NCBI GenBank assembly: GCA_003567055.1
Contig: PXAW01000375.1
Span: 1-7,150 of the forward strand
DNA from: Hyphomicrobiales bacterium
Lineage (GTDB): Bacteria; Pseudomonadota; Alphaproteobacteria; Rhizobiales; Beijerinckiaceae
DNA length: 7,150 bases
Direction of reading: 5' to 3'
Shown: piece by piece, positions 1 to 6,840 of the stretch
Position numbering within the stretch: position 1 is the first letter of the stretch
How the letters are laid out: every line of letters starts with the position of its first letter
Translations under genes and position numbers: made by a program
Notes under the pieces: model-generated
Seen by the model: only the letters and a program-made list of their open reading frames with translations
Told to the model about the DNA's origin: nothing
Databases searched by the model: none

Positions 1-1028
1 AGGGCATCCCGGGCCGCGTGCGCTATTACGGCTGTCCCGCCGAAGAAGGCGGCGCGGCCAAGGCTTTCATGGTCCGTGACGGCCTTTTCGACGATGTCGA
101 TGTCGCGATCTCCTGGCACCCGCACAGCTTCTGGGAGGTCTTCCCGCCGGTCTCGCTGGCCAATACGCGTGCCGATTTCGCCTTCTTTGGCCGCACCTCC
201 CACGCCTCCGCCTCGCCTCATCTCGGGCGCTCGTCGCTTGATGCCGTCGAGCTGATGAGCGTTGGCGTCAATTACATGCGCGAGCACATGCCCAGCGATG
301 CGCGCGTGCATTACGCCGTACTCGATACCGGCGGCATCGCCCCGAACGTGGTGCAATCCTATGCGCGGGTGCGCTACTCGATCCGCGCGCGCGAGCTCAA
401 CGGCATGCGCGAACTGGTCGAGCGCGTACGCAAGGTCGCCGAGGGCGCAGCGCTGATGACCGAGACGCGCATGGAGATGAAGATCATCTCGGCGGTGTCC
501 AACATTCTCGGGAATCGCCCGCTCGAGGAGACGATGCAATCCATGCTCGAAGAGCTCGGCCCCCCGCCCTTCGACGAGGCCGACCGGGATTTTGCGCGCG
601 AAATCCGCGCGACCCTCACCGAGCAGGACCTCGCCGCTCCGTGGAAGGTGATCGGGCGTGAGCCCACCGACGCGCCGCTGGCCGATTTCACCGTGCCGCT
701 CGACCAGCCACGCAAGCCGATGATCGGTTCGACCGATGTCGGTGACGTCTCCTGGGCCGTGCCCACCGTGCAGGCGCATGCGCCTTCGATCGCCATCGGC
801 ACGCCGCTCCATACCTGGCAGGTCGTGGCGCAGGGCAAGTCGGCGCACGCGCACAAGGCGATGGTGCATGTCGCCAAGGCGATGGCCGGAACCGGCGTCG
901 CGGTGCTCACCAATCCCGATTTGATGGCCCGCGTGAAGGAAGATCACAAGACGCGCACGGCGAAGACACCCTACGTTTCCCCGCTGCCCGAGGGTGTGAA
1001 GCCACCGCTCGACATGTCGCGCGGGTAA
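1..1028 (+). CDS. abgB: AbgB-like M20 family amidohydrolase, C-terminal part (5' end outside window)
   Basis: The reading frame is open from the left edge (first whole codon at 3) to TAA at 1026-1028, so the GTG at 18 is an internal valine codon and the true start lies upstream. About 341 residues are present of a family usually near 480. Seen: a GCPAEEGG motif (codons 30-53) whose Glu pair supplies the catalytic base and a metal ligand in M20 peptidases, a WHPHS motif with a likely metal-ligand His at 117-119, the lid-type dimerisation domain in the middle (HLGRSSLDAVELM region), and a C-terminal STDVGDVSW...GTPLHTWQ block with the last ligand His at 810-812. This arrangement closely resembles E. 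coli AbgB, a subunit of p-aminobenzoyl-glutamate hydrolase, which cleaves the folate breakdown product in the cytoplasm. Related enzymes act on other N-acyl amino acids, so the substrate is uncertain. No functional link to the downstream phosphate operon is visible. Confidence 0.85.
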   Translation, partial: GIPGRVRYYGCPAEEGGAAKAFMVRDGLFDDVDVAISWHPHSFWEVFPPVSLANTRADFAFFGRTSHASASPHLGRSSLDAVELMSVGVNYMREHMPSDARVHYAVLDTGGIAPNVVQSYARVRYSIRARELNGMRELVERVRKVAEGAALMTETRMEMKIISAVSNILGNRPLEETMQSMLEELGPPPFDEADRDFAREIRATLTEQDLAAPWKVIGREPTDAPLADFTVPLDQPRKPMIGSTDVGDVSWAVPTVQAHAPSIAIGTPLHTWQVVAQGKSAHAHKAMVHVAKAMAGTGVAVLTNPDLMARVKEDHKTRTAKTPYVSPLPEGVKPPLDMSRG

Positions 1029-1058
1029 CCCGCGACACTTCCGCGTATTTCCGCAAGG

Positions 1059-1105
1059 CACCCCACCTCAACCCTCCCCTCAGGGGAGGAATCAAGGGTG
1101 GGGTG
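1059..1105. repeat. REP-like GC-rich interrupted inverted repeat
   Basis: Outer arms CACCCCACC (1059-1067) and GGTGGGGTG (1097-1105) are perfect reverse complements, and inner arms CCTCCCC (1073-1079) and GGGGAGG (1083-1089) close on a TCA loop. An alternative pairing ACCCT/AGGGT (1071-1075 with 1095-1099) is also possible. The element starts 30 bp after the amidohydrolase stop codon. There is no T-run on either strand after the hairpin, so it is not a canonical intrinsic terminator. Sequences of this CACCCC...CCTCCCC/GGGGAGG...GGGGTG style are common dispersed intergenic repeats in alphaproteobacteria; that is recalled knowledge, since only one copy lies in this window. It may protect the 3' end of the upstream message or assist Rho-dependent termination. 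Confidence 0.7.
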
Positions 1106-1132
1106 AAAGCGTGATAACGGATGATGCCGCAA

Positions 1133-1145
1133 CCCGATCATCGGG
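1133..1145. repeat. Short palindrome upstream of the Pho box
   Basis: CCCGAT and ATCGGG are perfect 6-bp arms around one central base (1139). An overlapping pairing of GATGAT (1120-1125) with ATCATC (1137-1142) is also possible. It lies about 20 bp upstream of the first PhoB-like half-site. It could be an operator for a second regulator, an outlying part of the repeat element just upstream, or chance; nothing here decides among these. Confidence 0.3.
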
Positions 1146-1164
1146 CCAGCACCCGCCTTCCGCC

Positions 1165-1204
1165 ATGTCATTAATAACCTTGACGGCTGTTACATAACTG
1201 TCAT
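1165..1204 (+). promoter_or_regulatory. PhoB-binding region (Pho box) of the pst operon
   Basis: The core site CTGTTAC-ATAA-CTGTCAT (1187-1204) has the direct-repeat form of the PhoB box: two 7-bp repeats offset by 11 bp with an A/T-rich 4-bp spacer. It differs little from the classical CTGTCAT repeat consensus. A third half-site, ATGTCAT followed by TAAT (1165-1175), falls exactly 22 bp upstream and so is in phase with the same 11-bp register. The unit between them (1176-1182) is degenerate. Phosphorylated PhoB binds such tandem repeats as dimers and recruits sigma-70 polymerase in place of a good -35 element. The position, 83 bp before the pstS start, is right for the operon promoter and predicts induction under phosphate limitation. 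Confidence 0.88.
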
Positions 1205-1211
1205 GGGAACT

Positions 1212-1218
1212 TGCTAAG
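1212..1218 (+). promoter_or_regulatory. Candidate -10 region of the pstS promoter
   Basis: The sequence TGCTAAG begins about 8 bp after the Pho box, roughly where the -10 element lies in PhoB-dependent promoters. The match to TATAAT is poor, as is common in high-GC genomes. If correct, transcription would begin near 1224-1228 and leave a leader of about 60 nt. The placement rests mainly on distance from the Pho box. Confidence 0.35.
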
Positions 1219-1276
1219 CCACTGCCCGAGGGCGGCGCGAAGAGCGCGCGACAGCTCCACGAAAGAACACCGTTCT

Positions 1277-1281
1277 GGAGG
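1277..1281 (+). promoter_or_regulatory. pstS ribosome binding site, deciding the start codon
   Basis: GGAGG is a strong Shine-Dalgarno match. It leaves 2 nt before the GTG at 1284 and 5 nt before the ATG at 1287. The second spacing is much more workable, so ATG 1287 is chosen as the start of pstS. Confidence 0.8.
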
Positions 1282-1286
1282 CAGTG

Positions 1287-2252
1287 ATGAAGAAACTCGT
1301 ACTCGCGCTTTCCGCCGCGACCCTGTTCGCCGGCGCCGCGCAGGCCCAGCAGGTCGACCAAAGCCTCGGCAATTACGAGCCCGTCTCGGGCGTGTCGGGC
1401 AACCTCACCTCGATCGGGTCCGACACCCTCAACAACCTGATGACGCTCTGGAGCGAAGGCTTCCGCGGCTTCTATCCGAACGTCGCGATCCAGATCCAGG
1501 GCGCCGGTTCGGGCACTGCTCCCCCCGCCCTCGTGGAAGGCACCGCCCAGTTCGGTCCGATGTCGCGCCCGATGCGCGGTTCCGAGATCGAGGAATTCGA
1601 AGCCCGCTACGGCTACGAGCCGACCCCGATCCGCGGCGCCATCGACGCGCTCGGCGTGTTCGTGCACCGTGACAACCCGATCGAGTGCCTGAGCCTCCAG
1701 GAAGTCGACGCGATCTTCTCCTCGACCCGCGCCGGCGGTGCCGATGCGGCGATCACCACCTGGGGCGAAGCCGGCCTGACCGGTGAATGGGCCGACCGCC
1801 CGATCGCCATGTATGGCCGCAACTCGGCTTCGGGCACCTATGGCTACTTCCGCGAAGTCGCGCTGTCCGGCGGCGATTACAGCCCGGAAGTGCGTGAGCA
1901 GCCCGGCTCCTCCACCGTGATCCAGGGCGTCGCCTCCGACATCAACGGCATCGGCTATTCCGGCATCGGTTACGCCACTGCCGACGTCAAGGCGATCCAG
2001 ATCCGCGCCGAAGACGGCACCTGCTACGCGCCGGAAGGCGAAGCGGCAGCGACCGGCCTCTATCCGCTGGCTCGCTTCCTCTACATCTACGTCAACAAGG
2101 ATCCCAACCAGGATCTCGAGCCCCTGCGTGCGGAATTCATCCGCTACGTCTACAGCATCCAGGGCCAGGAAGACGTGGTTCGCGCCGGCTTCTTCCCGCT
2201 CGTCAAGATGGTTGCCGAGCAGGATCTGGCCGCTTTCGGGCTCGCCGATTGA
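1287..2252 (+). CDS. pstS: Phosphate ABC transporter periplasmic substrate-binding protein PstS
   Basis: A 321-residue exported protein. Residues 1-20 form a Sec signal peptide: MKK, a hydrophobic stretch, then AQA with cleavage predicted before Gln21. The mature protein has the PBP-like fold signatures of PstS: an N-terminal TSIGSDT segment (41-47), the GAGSGTAPPA loop (72-81), MSRPM (92-96) and GRNSASGTYGYF (177-188), whose Ser, Thr, Arg and backbone groups normally hold the phosphate ion. The sequence belongs to the NLTSIGSDTL type of PstS and lacks the FAGAGATFPAP opening of E. coli PstS. Only two cysteines occur in the mature chain (134 and 246), so a periplasmic disulfide is possible. 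There is no lipobox, so it is expected to be soluble. A Pho box lies upstream and pstC, pstA and pstB follow. An in-frame GTG at 1284 would add one residue. Function is secure; phosphate specificity is inferred from family and context. Confidence 0.95.
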   Translation: MKKLVLALSAATLFAGAAQAQQVDQSLGNYEPVSGVSGNLTSIGSDTLNNLMTLWSEGFRGFYPNVAIQIQGAGSGTAPPALVEGTAQFGPMSRPMRGSEIEEFEARYGYEPTPIRGAIDALGVFVHRDNPIECLSLQEVDAIFSSTRAGGADAAITTWGEAGLTGEWADRPIAMYGRNSASGTYGYFREVALSGGDYSPEVREQPGSSTVIQGVASDINGIGYSGIGYATADVKAIQIRAEDGTCYAPEGEAAATGLYPLARFLYIYVNKDPNQDLEPLRAEFIRYVYSIQGQEDVVRAGFFPLVKMVAEQDLAAFGLAD

Positions 2253-2264
2253 TCGTATAACGAC

Positions 2265-2297
2265 GCGGCTTCGGGGCGAACGCGTTCCCGAAGCCGC
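2265..2297 (+). other. Strong stem-loop directly after pstS
   Basis: GCGGCTTCGGG (2265-2275) and CCCGAAGCCGC (2287-2297) are perfect 11-bp complementary arms around an 11-nt loop. The stem starts 12 nt after the pstS stop and is not followed by a T-run. It is well placed to shield the pstS transcript from 3' exonucleases, and it sits 6 nt before the terminator hairpin. Confidence 0.75.
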
Positions 2298-2303
2298 ACT
2301 TCC

Positions 2304-2328
2304 CCGCCCTCGCCCGAGGGCGGTTTTT
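2304..2328 (+). terminator. Intrinsic terminator between pstS and pstC
   Basis: CCGCCCTC (2304-2311) pairs with GAGGGCGG (2316-2323) around a GCCC loop, and TTTTT follows at once (2324-2328). The stem is entirely G-C rich apart from one A-T pair. It ends 28 nt before the pstC start with no recognisable promoter in between, so pstCAB expression probably depends on read-through. That would make it an attenuating terminator that sets PstS in excess over the membrane and ATPase subunits. Confidence 0.88.
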
Positions 2329-2356
2329 CCATTTCCGGGGATGCCGGGGGCAGGCA

Positions 2357-5002
2357 ATGGCTGACACCACGAATACCGAACGCCATGACGCGCAGCAGGA
2401 AGCGATCAAGTCGCGGCTGCGTCAACGCAGCATGGATACGCGCCGCAGCGTGATCTGGGGTGAGCGCATCGCGAGAAGCGTCATCACCGTCGGTGGCCTG
2501 ATGGTGATCGTCGCCGTGCTCGGCATCATGGTCTTCCTCGTCCAGGTGGTGATGCCGCTGATGGCCGGCGGGCAGGTCGAGGGCAATGTCCGCTACCAGC
2601 TCGATACCGACCAGGACACGATCTGGGTCAACGGCGACGAGTTCCAGACGCTCGGCGCCGTGGTCGGCGCCGACGGGCGCGTGATCGTCTATCACATCCC
2701 CACGGGCACCGAAGTCGATCGCGGCGCCTTCGACTTCAACGGCGCGACAGTCACCTCGGTATCGGGCACGCTCGACCGCGACCAGATCGCTTTCGGCTTC
2801 GACGACGGCTCGGTGCGCTTTGCCACGCTTGGCTTCAATACATCCGCCACGGCCCGGCGCAACATGCCCCCCGACGACCAGCTCACGCAGATCGATGATC
2901 GCGACCGGATGCTGGACGGGCGCGTCTTCACGGAAGTCGGTACCGGCGATTTCCGCACGCTCTCGGCGCAGATCGAACTTGGTGAAGCGACGCAGATTTC
3001 CGATCACCCGATCATCGCCATCGATTACCGCGTCGGCGGCACCCGCGAGCGCCCGACCGTCGCCTTCGCCACGGTGGATGCGCAGAACCAGAGCCGCGTC
3101 AGCCGCTCCCGCATCCAGCGCAACATGATGACCGGCGCCGAGACGGTCACCACGACGACCGTCGATTTGCCACCGATGAACCTCGCCGCAGATGTCTCCG
3201 TTACCGGTATCCTGATGTCGGGGACGGCGGACCGGGCCATCATCGCCACCGATGACGGCCTGGTCTATCGCTACGATCTGCGCGATTTCAACAACCCGAC
3301 TCTTGCCGAGACCCGTCGCGTCGGTGCCCCGGGCGTTGCCGTCACCGCCATGACCTTTCTCGGCGGTGAGCAGAGCCTCGTCGTCGGCGCCGAGGACGGC
3401 TCGGTCGGCGTCTATTTCCGCCTGCAACGCCCCGGTGCCGATAGCGCCGACGGGTTCGAGCTGGTCCGCGCCCGCGAGCACCGCGCCATGCCCGCCGCGA
3501 TCGTCGATCTCTCCGAGGCCCGCCGGCAGAAGGAATTCTCCGCCGTGGATGCCGAGGGCAATGTCTGGGTCTATCATTCCACCTCGGACCAGATCCTCTT
3601 CGAATTCGCCCGCGGCGGTGACGTCACGACCGAATCCACCGCCATGATCTTCCCGCGCAGCAATGGGGTGATGCTGGTCTCGCAGGGCGGCGAGGTCGAG
3701 GCCTGGCAGTACAACGTGCCGCATCCGGAGGTGACCTGGCGGGTGCTGTTCGGCGAGATCTGGTACGAAGGCTACGATCGGCCCGATTTCGTCTGGCAGT
3801 CCACCGCCGGGACGGATCTCGCAGAGCCGAAATATTCGCTCGTCCCGCTCGTCTTCGGCACCATCAAGGCCGCGTTCTACGCGATGCTGTTTGCCGCCCC
3901 CATCGCCCTGATGGCGGCGACCTATACCTCCGAATTCGTGCATGGCCGGGTGCGTGCCACCGTCAAGCCGATGATGGAGATGATGGAGAGCCTGCCCACG
4001 GTGGTGCTCGGCTTCGTCGCGGCGCTGGTGCTCGCCCCCATCGTCGAGGAATGGATCGGCGCGGTGCTGCTCGGCTTCATCGCCGTGCCGCTCGGGCTGA
4101 TGCTCGGCGCCTTCATCTGGCAGAGCCTGCCGACGCGGATCGTCCTGAAATATGACGGGATGCCGAAATTCATCCTGATGGGCGTGACGCTGATCGTCTT
4201 CACCTGGGTGGCCTACAATCTCGGCCCGCTCTTCGAGCAGACCCTGTTCTACGGCGACTTCAAGGCCTGGACCACGGGGCGGATCGGCACCGGCACGCCG
4301 TTCATGGCGATCATCCTCCTGCCGCTGGCCTATCTCGTCGTCGCCTGGAGCTTCCGCAAGACGGTCGGGCATCACTACGCGATGATGAGCCGCAGCCGCG
4401 ACCGGGCATCCGCCGGGCGCCTCGACATCCTGCGCTGGCTCGCGATGCTCGCTGCCGCCGTTCTCCTGAGCTGGGCGACGGCGAGCTTCCTGACGCTGAT
4501 CGGCTACGATCCGCGCGGCGGCTTCGTCGACAGCTATCAGCAGCGCAACGCCCTCGTCGTCGGCTTCGTCATGGCCTTCGCCGTGATCCCCAACATCTAC
4601 ACCCTGGCGGAAGACGCGCTCAACGCAGTGCCGGGCCATCTGCGCGCCGGCTCCCTCGCCACCGGGGCAACGCCGTGGCAGACGGCGATGTGGGTGGTTC
4701 TGCCCACCGCCGCCTCGGGCGTGTTCTCGGCGGTGATGATGGGGATGGGCCGGGCCGTGGGCGAGACGATGATCGTCGTCATGGCGGCGGGCAACACGCC
4801 GATCATGGAATGGAACATCTTCTCGGGCCTGCGCACGCTCTCGGCCAACATCGCCATCGAGCTGCCGGAGGCGGTTCGTGACGGGACCAACTACCGCATT
4901 CTCTTCCTTGCCGCCCTGACGCTGTTCGTCATGACCTTCGTCATCAACACCATCGCCGAACTGATCCGCCAGCGCTTCCGCAAGCGCGCGTTCCAGCTCT
5001 GA
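2357..5002 (+). CDS. pstC: Phosphate ABC transporter permease PstC, long form with periplasmic propeller-like domain
   Basis: An 881-residue membrane protein, against about 320 for E. coli PstC. In order: a charged cytoplasmic N-terminus (1-40), a first membrane helix (41-70), a large beta-rich region (about 76-455), then the permease core (about 494-870). The core has the EAA loop for docking PstB (about 751-783, with AVPGHLRAGSLATGATPWQ) and the GRAVGET motif (798-804) typical of PstC. Between the first core helices and the EAA loop lie about 140 residues with three further hydrophobic segments (604-622, 648-665, 691-714). The beta-rich region has six recurring D/E-G-x-V-type motifs, at 106-112, 149-155, 299-306, 346-353, 399-406 and 443-450, suggesting a WD40-like propeller. 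By the positive-inside pattern it should lie in the periplasm. ATG 2357 follows a G-rich stretch (2346-2354) acting as a modest ribosome site. pstA starts 21 nt downstream. Permease identity is secure; propeller fold and location are inferred. Confidence 0.93.
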   Translation: MADTTNTERHDAQQEAIKSRLRQRSMDTRRSVIWGERIARSVITVGGLMVIVAVLGIMVFLVQVVMPLMAGGQVEGNVRYQLDTDQDTIWVNGDEFQTLGAVVGADGRVIVYHIPTGTEVDRGAFDFNGATVTSVSGTLDRDQIAFGFDDGSVRFATLGFNTSATARRNMPPDDQLTQIDDRDRMLDGRVFTEVGTGDFRTLSAQIELGEATQISDHPIIAIDYRVGGTRERPTVAFATVDAQNQSRVSRSRIQRNMMTGAETVTTTTVDLPPMNLAADVSVTGILMSGTADRAIIATDDGLVYRYDLRDFNNPTLAETRRVGAPGVAVTAMTFLGGEQSLVVGAEDGSVGVYFRLQRPGADSADGFELVRAREHRAMPAAIVDLSEARRQKEFSAVDAEGNVWVYHSTSDQILFEFARGGDVTTESTAMIFPRSNGVMLVSQGGEVEAWQYNVPHPEVTWRVLFGEIWYEGYDRPDFVWQSTAGTDLAEPKYSLVPLVFGTIKAAFYAMLFAAPIALMAATYTSEFVHGRVRATVKPMMEMMESLPTVVLGFVAALVLAPIVEEWIGAVLLGFIAVPLGLMLGAFIWQSLPTRIVLKYDGMPKFILMGVTLIVFTWVAYNLGPLFEQTLFYGDFKAWTTGRIGTGTPFMAIILLPLAYLVVAWSFRKTVGHHYAMMSRSRDRASAGRLDILRWLAMLAAAVLLSWATASFLTLIGYDPRGGFVDSYQQRNALVVGFVMAFAVIPNIYTLAEDALNAVPGHLRAGSLATGATPWQTAMWVVLPTAASGVFSAVMMGMGRAVGETMIVVMAAGNTPIMEWNIFSGLRTLSANIAIELPEAVRDGTNYRILFLAALTLFVMTFVINTIAELIRQRFRKRAFQL

Positions 5003-5023
5003 TCCGCACGAGGACGCGAGACC

Positions 5024-6826
5024 ATGAACGACACAGCCAACATGTCCCAGGCCGATCGTGCTGCACAGCGGCAGCGGGAGGTCCCCGCATCAGGCGGCGC
5101 CGGTGCAGCCGGCGTCGCGGCCCGCGAGGCGGCATCAACCGGCGGGCGGCGCGTGCGCACCTATACCGCCGACATTTCCGCCGTCGGCGAGCCGGCCCTG
5201 TGGGCTTTCGGAGGCGCGCTCGCGCTCGGCATCATCCTGATCGCCGGCTTCCTCGCCATGATCGCCTGGAACGGCTTCACCACCTTCTGGCCCAAGCCCA
5301 TCGCCCAGGTCGAACTGCGCGACGGCACCACCATTGCCGGCGAGCCGACGCGCGGGGGCACCTACCGCCCCGGCGAAAGCGTACTCGTCCAGCTCAACGA
5401 CCAGCAACGCGCCGAGATCGCAGAAAATCTCGGTTTCGCCGAGCGTACGCTCTACAAGACTGCGAATTTCGATCTCTACGGGGATGATTTCCGCTGGGTA
5501 TCGGATTTCGAGGTGGCCAACGTCACCTATCCCACGGACATGCATCTGTTCCAGCGCCAGCAATGGGGCGATTTCGTCGGGCGCGTCGCCGGGCTGGTGA
5601 TCGCGGGCGAGGAAGTGCCCTTCGATTACGACCTGATGCAGCGCGAGCAGAGCGAGGCGCGGCGGCGCTTCAACGAAATCCGCAACATCGAACGCAGCGA
5701 GATCGGCGCGCTCAACCATTATATCGAGCGCGAACGTCTCAACATCCGCCGCGCAGAACTGCGTCACGGCGCGGAATCGGCGCGCGGGGCGGAGCTGATC
5801 GCCCAGTCGCGGGAGCGGATCGCGGAATACCAGGCGCAATTCGCCGATCTGCAGGCCCGGGTGAACGACATTCGCGCGATTGATCGCAACTACCGCGTGA
5901 TCCTCGAAGAGGTGAACGGCCAGACCAAGGATACCGAGCTCAGCCAGATCGTGCGCTTCTACCCCGCCAACGATCTCACGACGCTCGACAAGACCGGCAT
6001 CTATTTCTCGCGCTGGTGGGAATTCGTCTCGACGGAGCCGCGCGAGGCCAATACCCAGGGCGGCGTGCTGCCGGCGATTTTCGGCACCGTGGCGATGACG
6101 CTGCTGATGGTGATCTTCGTCGCCCCCTTCGGCGTGATCACGGCTCTCTATCTGCGCGAATATGCCAAGCAGGGCCGCATCACCTCGATCGTGCGCATCT
6201 CGGTGAACAATCTCGCCGGCGTGCCCTCGATCGTCTACGGCGTGTTTGGCCTCGGCTTCTTCGCCTATGCGATGGGCGGCACGATCGATCAGCTGTTCTA
6301 CCCGGAGGCTTTGCCCAATCCCACCTTCGGCAAGGGCGGCATCCTCTGGGCCTCGCTGACGCTGGCGCTGCTGACGGTGCCCGTCGTCATCGTCGCCTCC
6401 GAGGAGGCGCTCGCCGCCGTGCCGCGCTCGATGCGCGAGGGCTCGCTCGCCTGCGGCGCCTCGAAATGGCAGACGATCCGCTATGTCGTCCTGCCCAAGG
6501 CGATGCCCGGCATCATGACGGGGATGATCCTCGCCATGGCGCGCGGGGCGGGTGAAGTGGCGCCGCTGATGCTCGTCGGCGTGGTCAAGCTCGCCCCCGC
6601 CCTGCCGATCGACGGGTTCTATCCCTTCATCCATCTGGATCGCAGCTTCATGCATCTGGGCTTCCACATCTTCGATGTGGGCTTCCAGTCGCGCAATTCG
6701 GAAGCCGGCAAGCCGATGGTCTTCGTCACCACGCTGCTGCTGCTGGCGCTGATCGTGACGATGAACGCCACGGCGATTACGGTGCGCAATCGGCTCAAGC
6801 GCAAATATGCCGGCTCGCAGTTCTGA
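5024..6826 (+). CDS. pstA: Phosphate ABC transporter permease PstA, long form with periplasmic coiled-coil insert
   Basis: A 600-residue membrane protein, about twice the length of E. coli PstA (near 296). Layout: an Ala/Gly/Arg-rich cytoplasmic tail (1-50), a first membrane helix (about 57-82), a large predicted periplasmic region (83-348), and the permease core (349-588). The core has an EAA loop (about 459-490, with [19 protein letters not shown]) that contacts PstB, then [12 protein letters not shown] (506-517), the PstA counterpart of the GRAxGET motif in PstC. The periplasmic region opens with a beta-rich stretch (93-125) and contains a long, very Arg/Glu-rich helical segment (about 203-286) with a coiled-coil look. 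ATG 5024 is preceded by AGGA at 5011-5014; an in-frame ATG at 5042 would remove only six residues. It is co-transcribed with pstC (21-nt gap) and pstB (14-nt gap). Permease identity is secure; the role of the insert is unknown. Confidence 0.93.
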   Translation: MNDTANMSQADRAAQRQREVPASGGAGAAGVAAREAASTGGRRVRTYTADISAVGEPALWAFGGALALGIILIAGFLAMIAWNGFTTFWPKPIAQVELRDGTTIAGEPTRGGTYRPGESVLVQLNDQQRAEIAENLGFAERTLYKTANFDLYGDDFRWVSDFEVANVTYPTDMHLFQRQQWGDFVGRVAGLVIAGEEVPFDYDLMQREQSEARRRFNEIRNIERSEIGALNHYIERERLNIRRAELRHGAESARGAELIAQSRERIAEYQAQFADLQARVNDIRAIDRNYRVILEEVNGQTKDTELSQIVRFYPANDLTTLDKTGIYFSRWWEFVSTEPREANTQGGVLPAIFGTVAMTLLMVIFVAPFGVITALYLREYAKQGRITSIVRISVNNLAGVPSIVYGVFGLGFFAYAMGGTIDQLFYPEALPNPTFGKGGILWASLTLALLTVPVVIVASEEALAAVPRSMREGSLACGASKWQTIRYVVLPKAMPGIMTGMILAMARGAGEVAPLMLVGVVKLAPALPIDGFYPFIHLDRSFMHLGFHIFDVGFQSRNSEAGKPMVFVTTLLLLALIVTMNATAITVRNRLKRKYAGSQF

Positions 6827-6840
6827 GAACGAGGTCAATC

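Noticed and set aside
18..20. GTG as a genuine start of the amidohydrolase
   Set aside because: The frame is open to the left edge and the residues before it (GIPGR) continue the conserved segment leading into the GCPAEEGG motif, so the gene begins outside the window.
1059..1105. The GC-rich hairpin as an intrinsic terminator of the amidohydrolase gene
   Set aside because: No T-run follows the hairpin on either strand, so it is listed as a repeat instead.
1284..1286. GTG as the start codon of pstS
   Set aside because: Only 2 nt separate it from the GGAGG ribosome site, while ATG 1287 has a 5-nt spacing and begins a typical signal peptide.
1211..1672. A 153-codon plus-strand frame overlapping the start of pstS
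   Set aside because: Arg/Pro-rich out-of-frame shadow; PstS has a signal peptide, a good ribosome site and family motifs in the other frame.
2232..2261. A possible promoter for pstC (TATAAC near 2256 with a weak -35 upstream)
   Set aside because: It would lie upstream of both stem-loops and the terminator, the -35 match is poor, and no Pho box accompanies it.
1092..2357. A 421-codon open frame on the minus strand opposite pstS
   Set aside because: It runs through the Pho box, pstS and the terminator region, and its product is low-complexity antisense sequence without a domain.
2150..4639. An 829-codon open frame on the minus strand opposite pstC
   Set aside because: Its product is dominated by His, Asp, Glu, Arg and Gly with no recognisable domain, as expected for the antisense frame of a GC-rich gene. 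The plus strand encodes a clear PstC.
5135..6838. A 567-codon open frame on the minus strand opposite pstA
   Set aside because: Same antisense composition, no family motif, and it lies wholly opposite a well-supported PstA.
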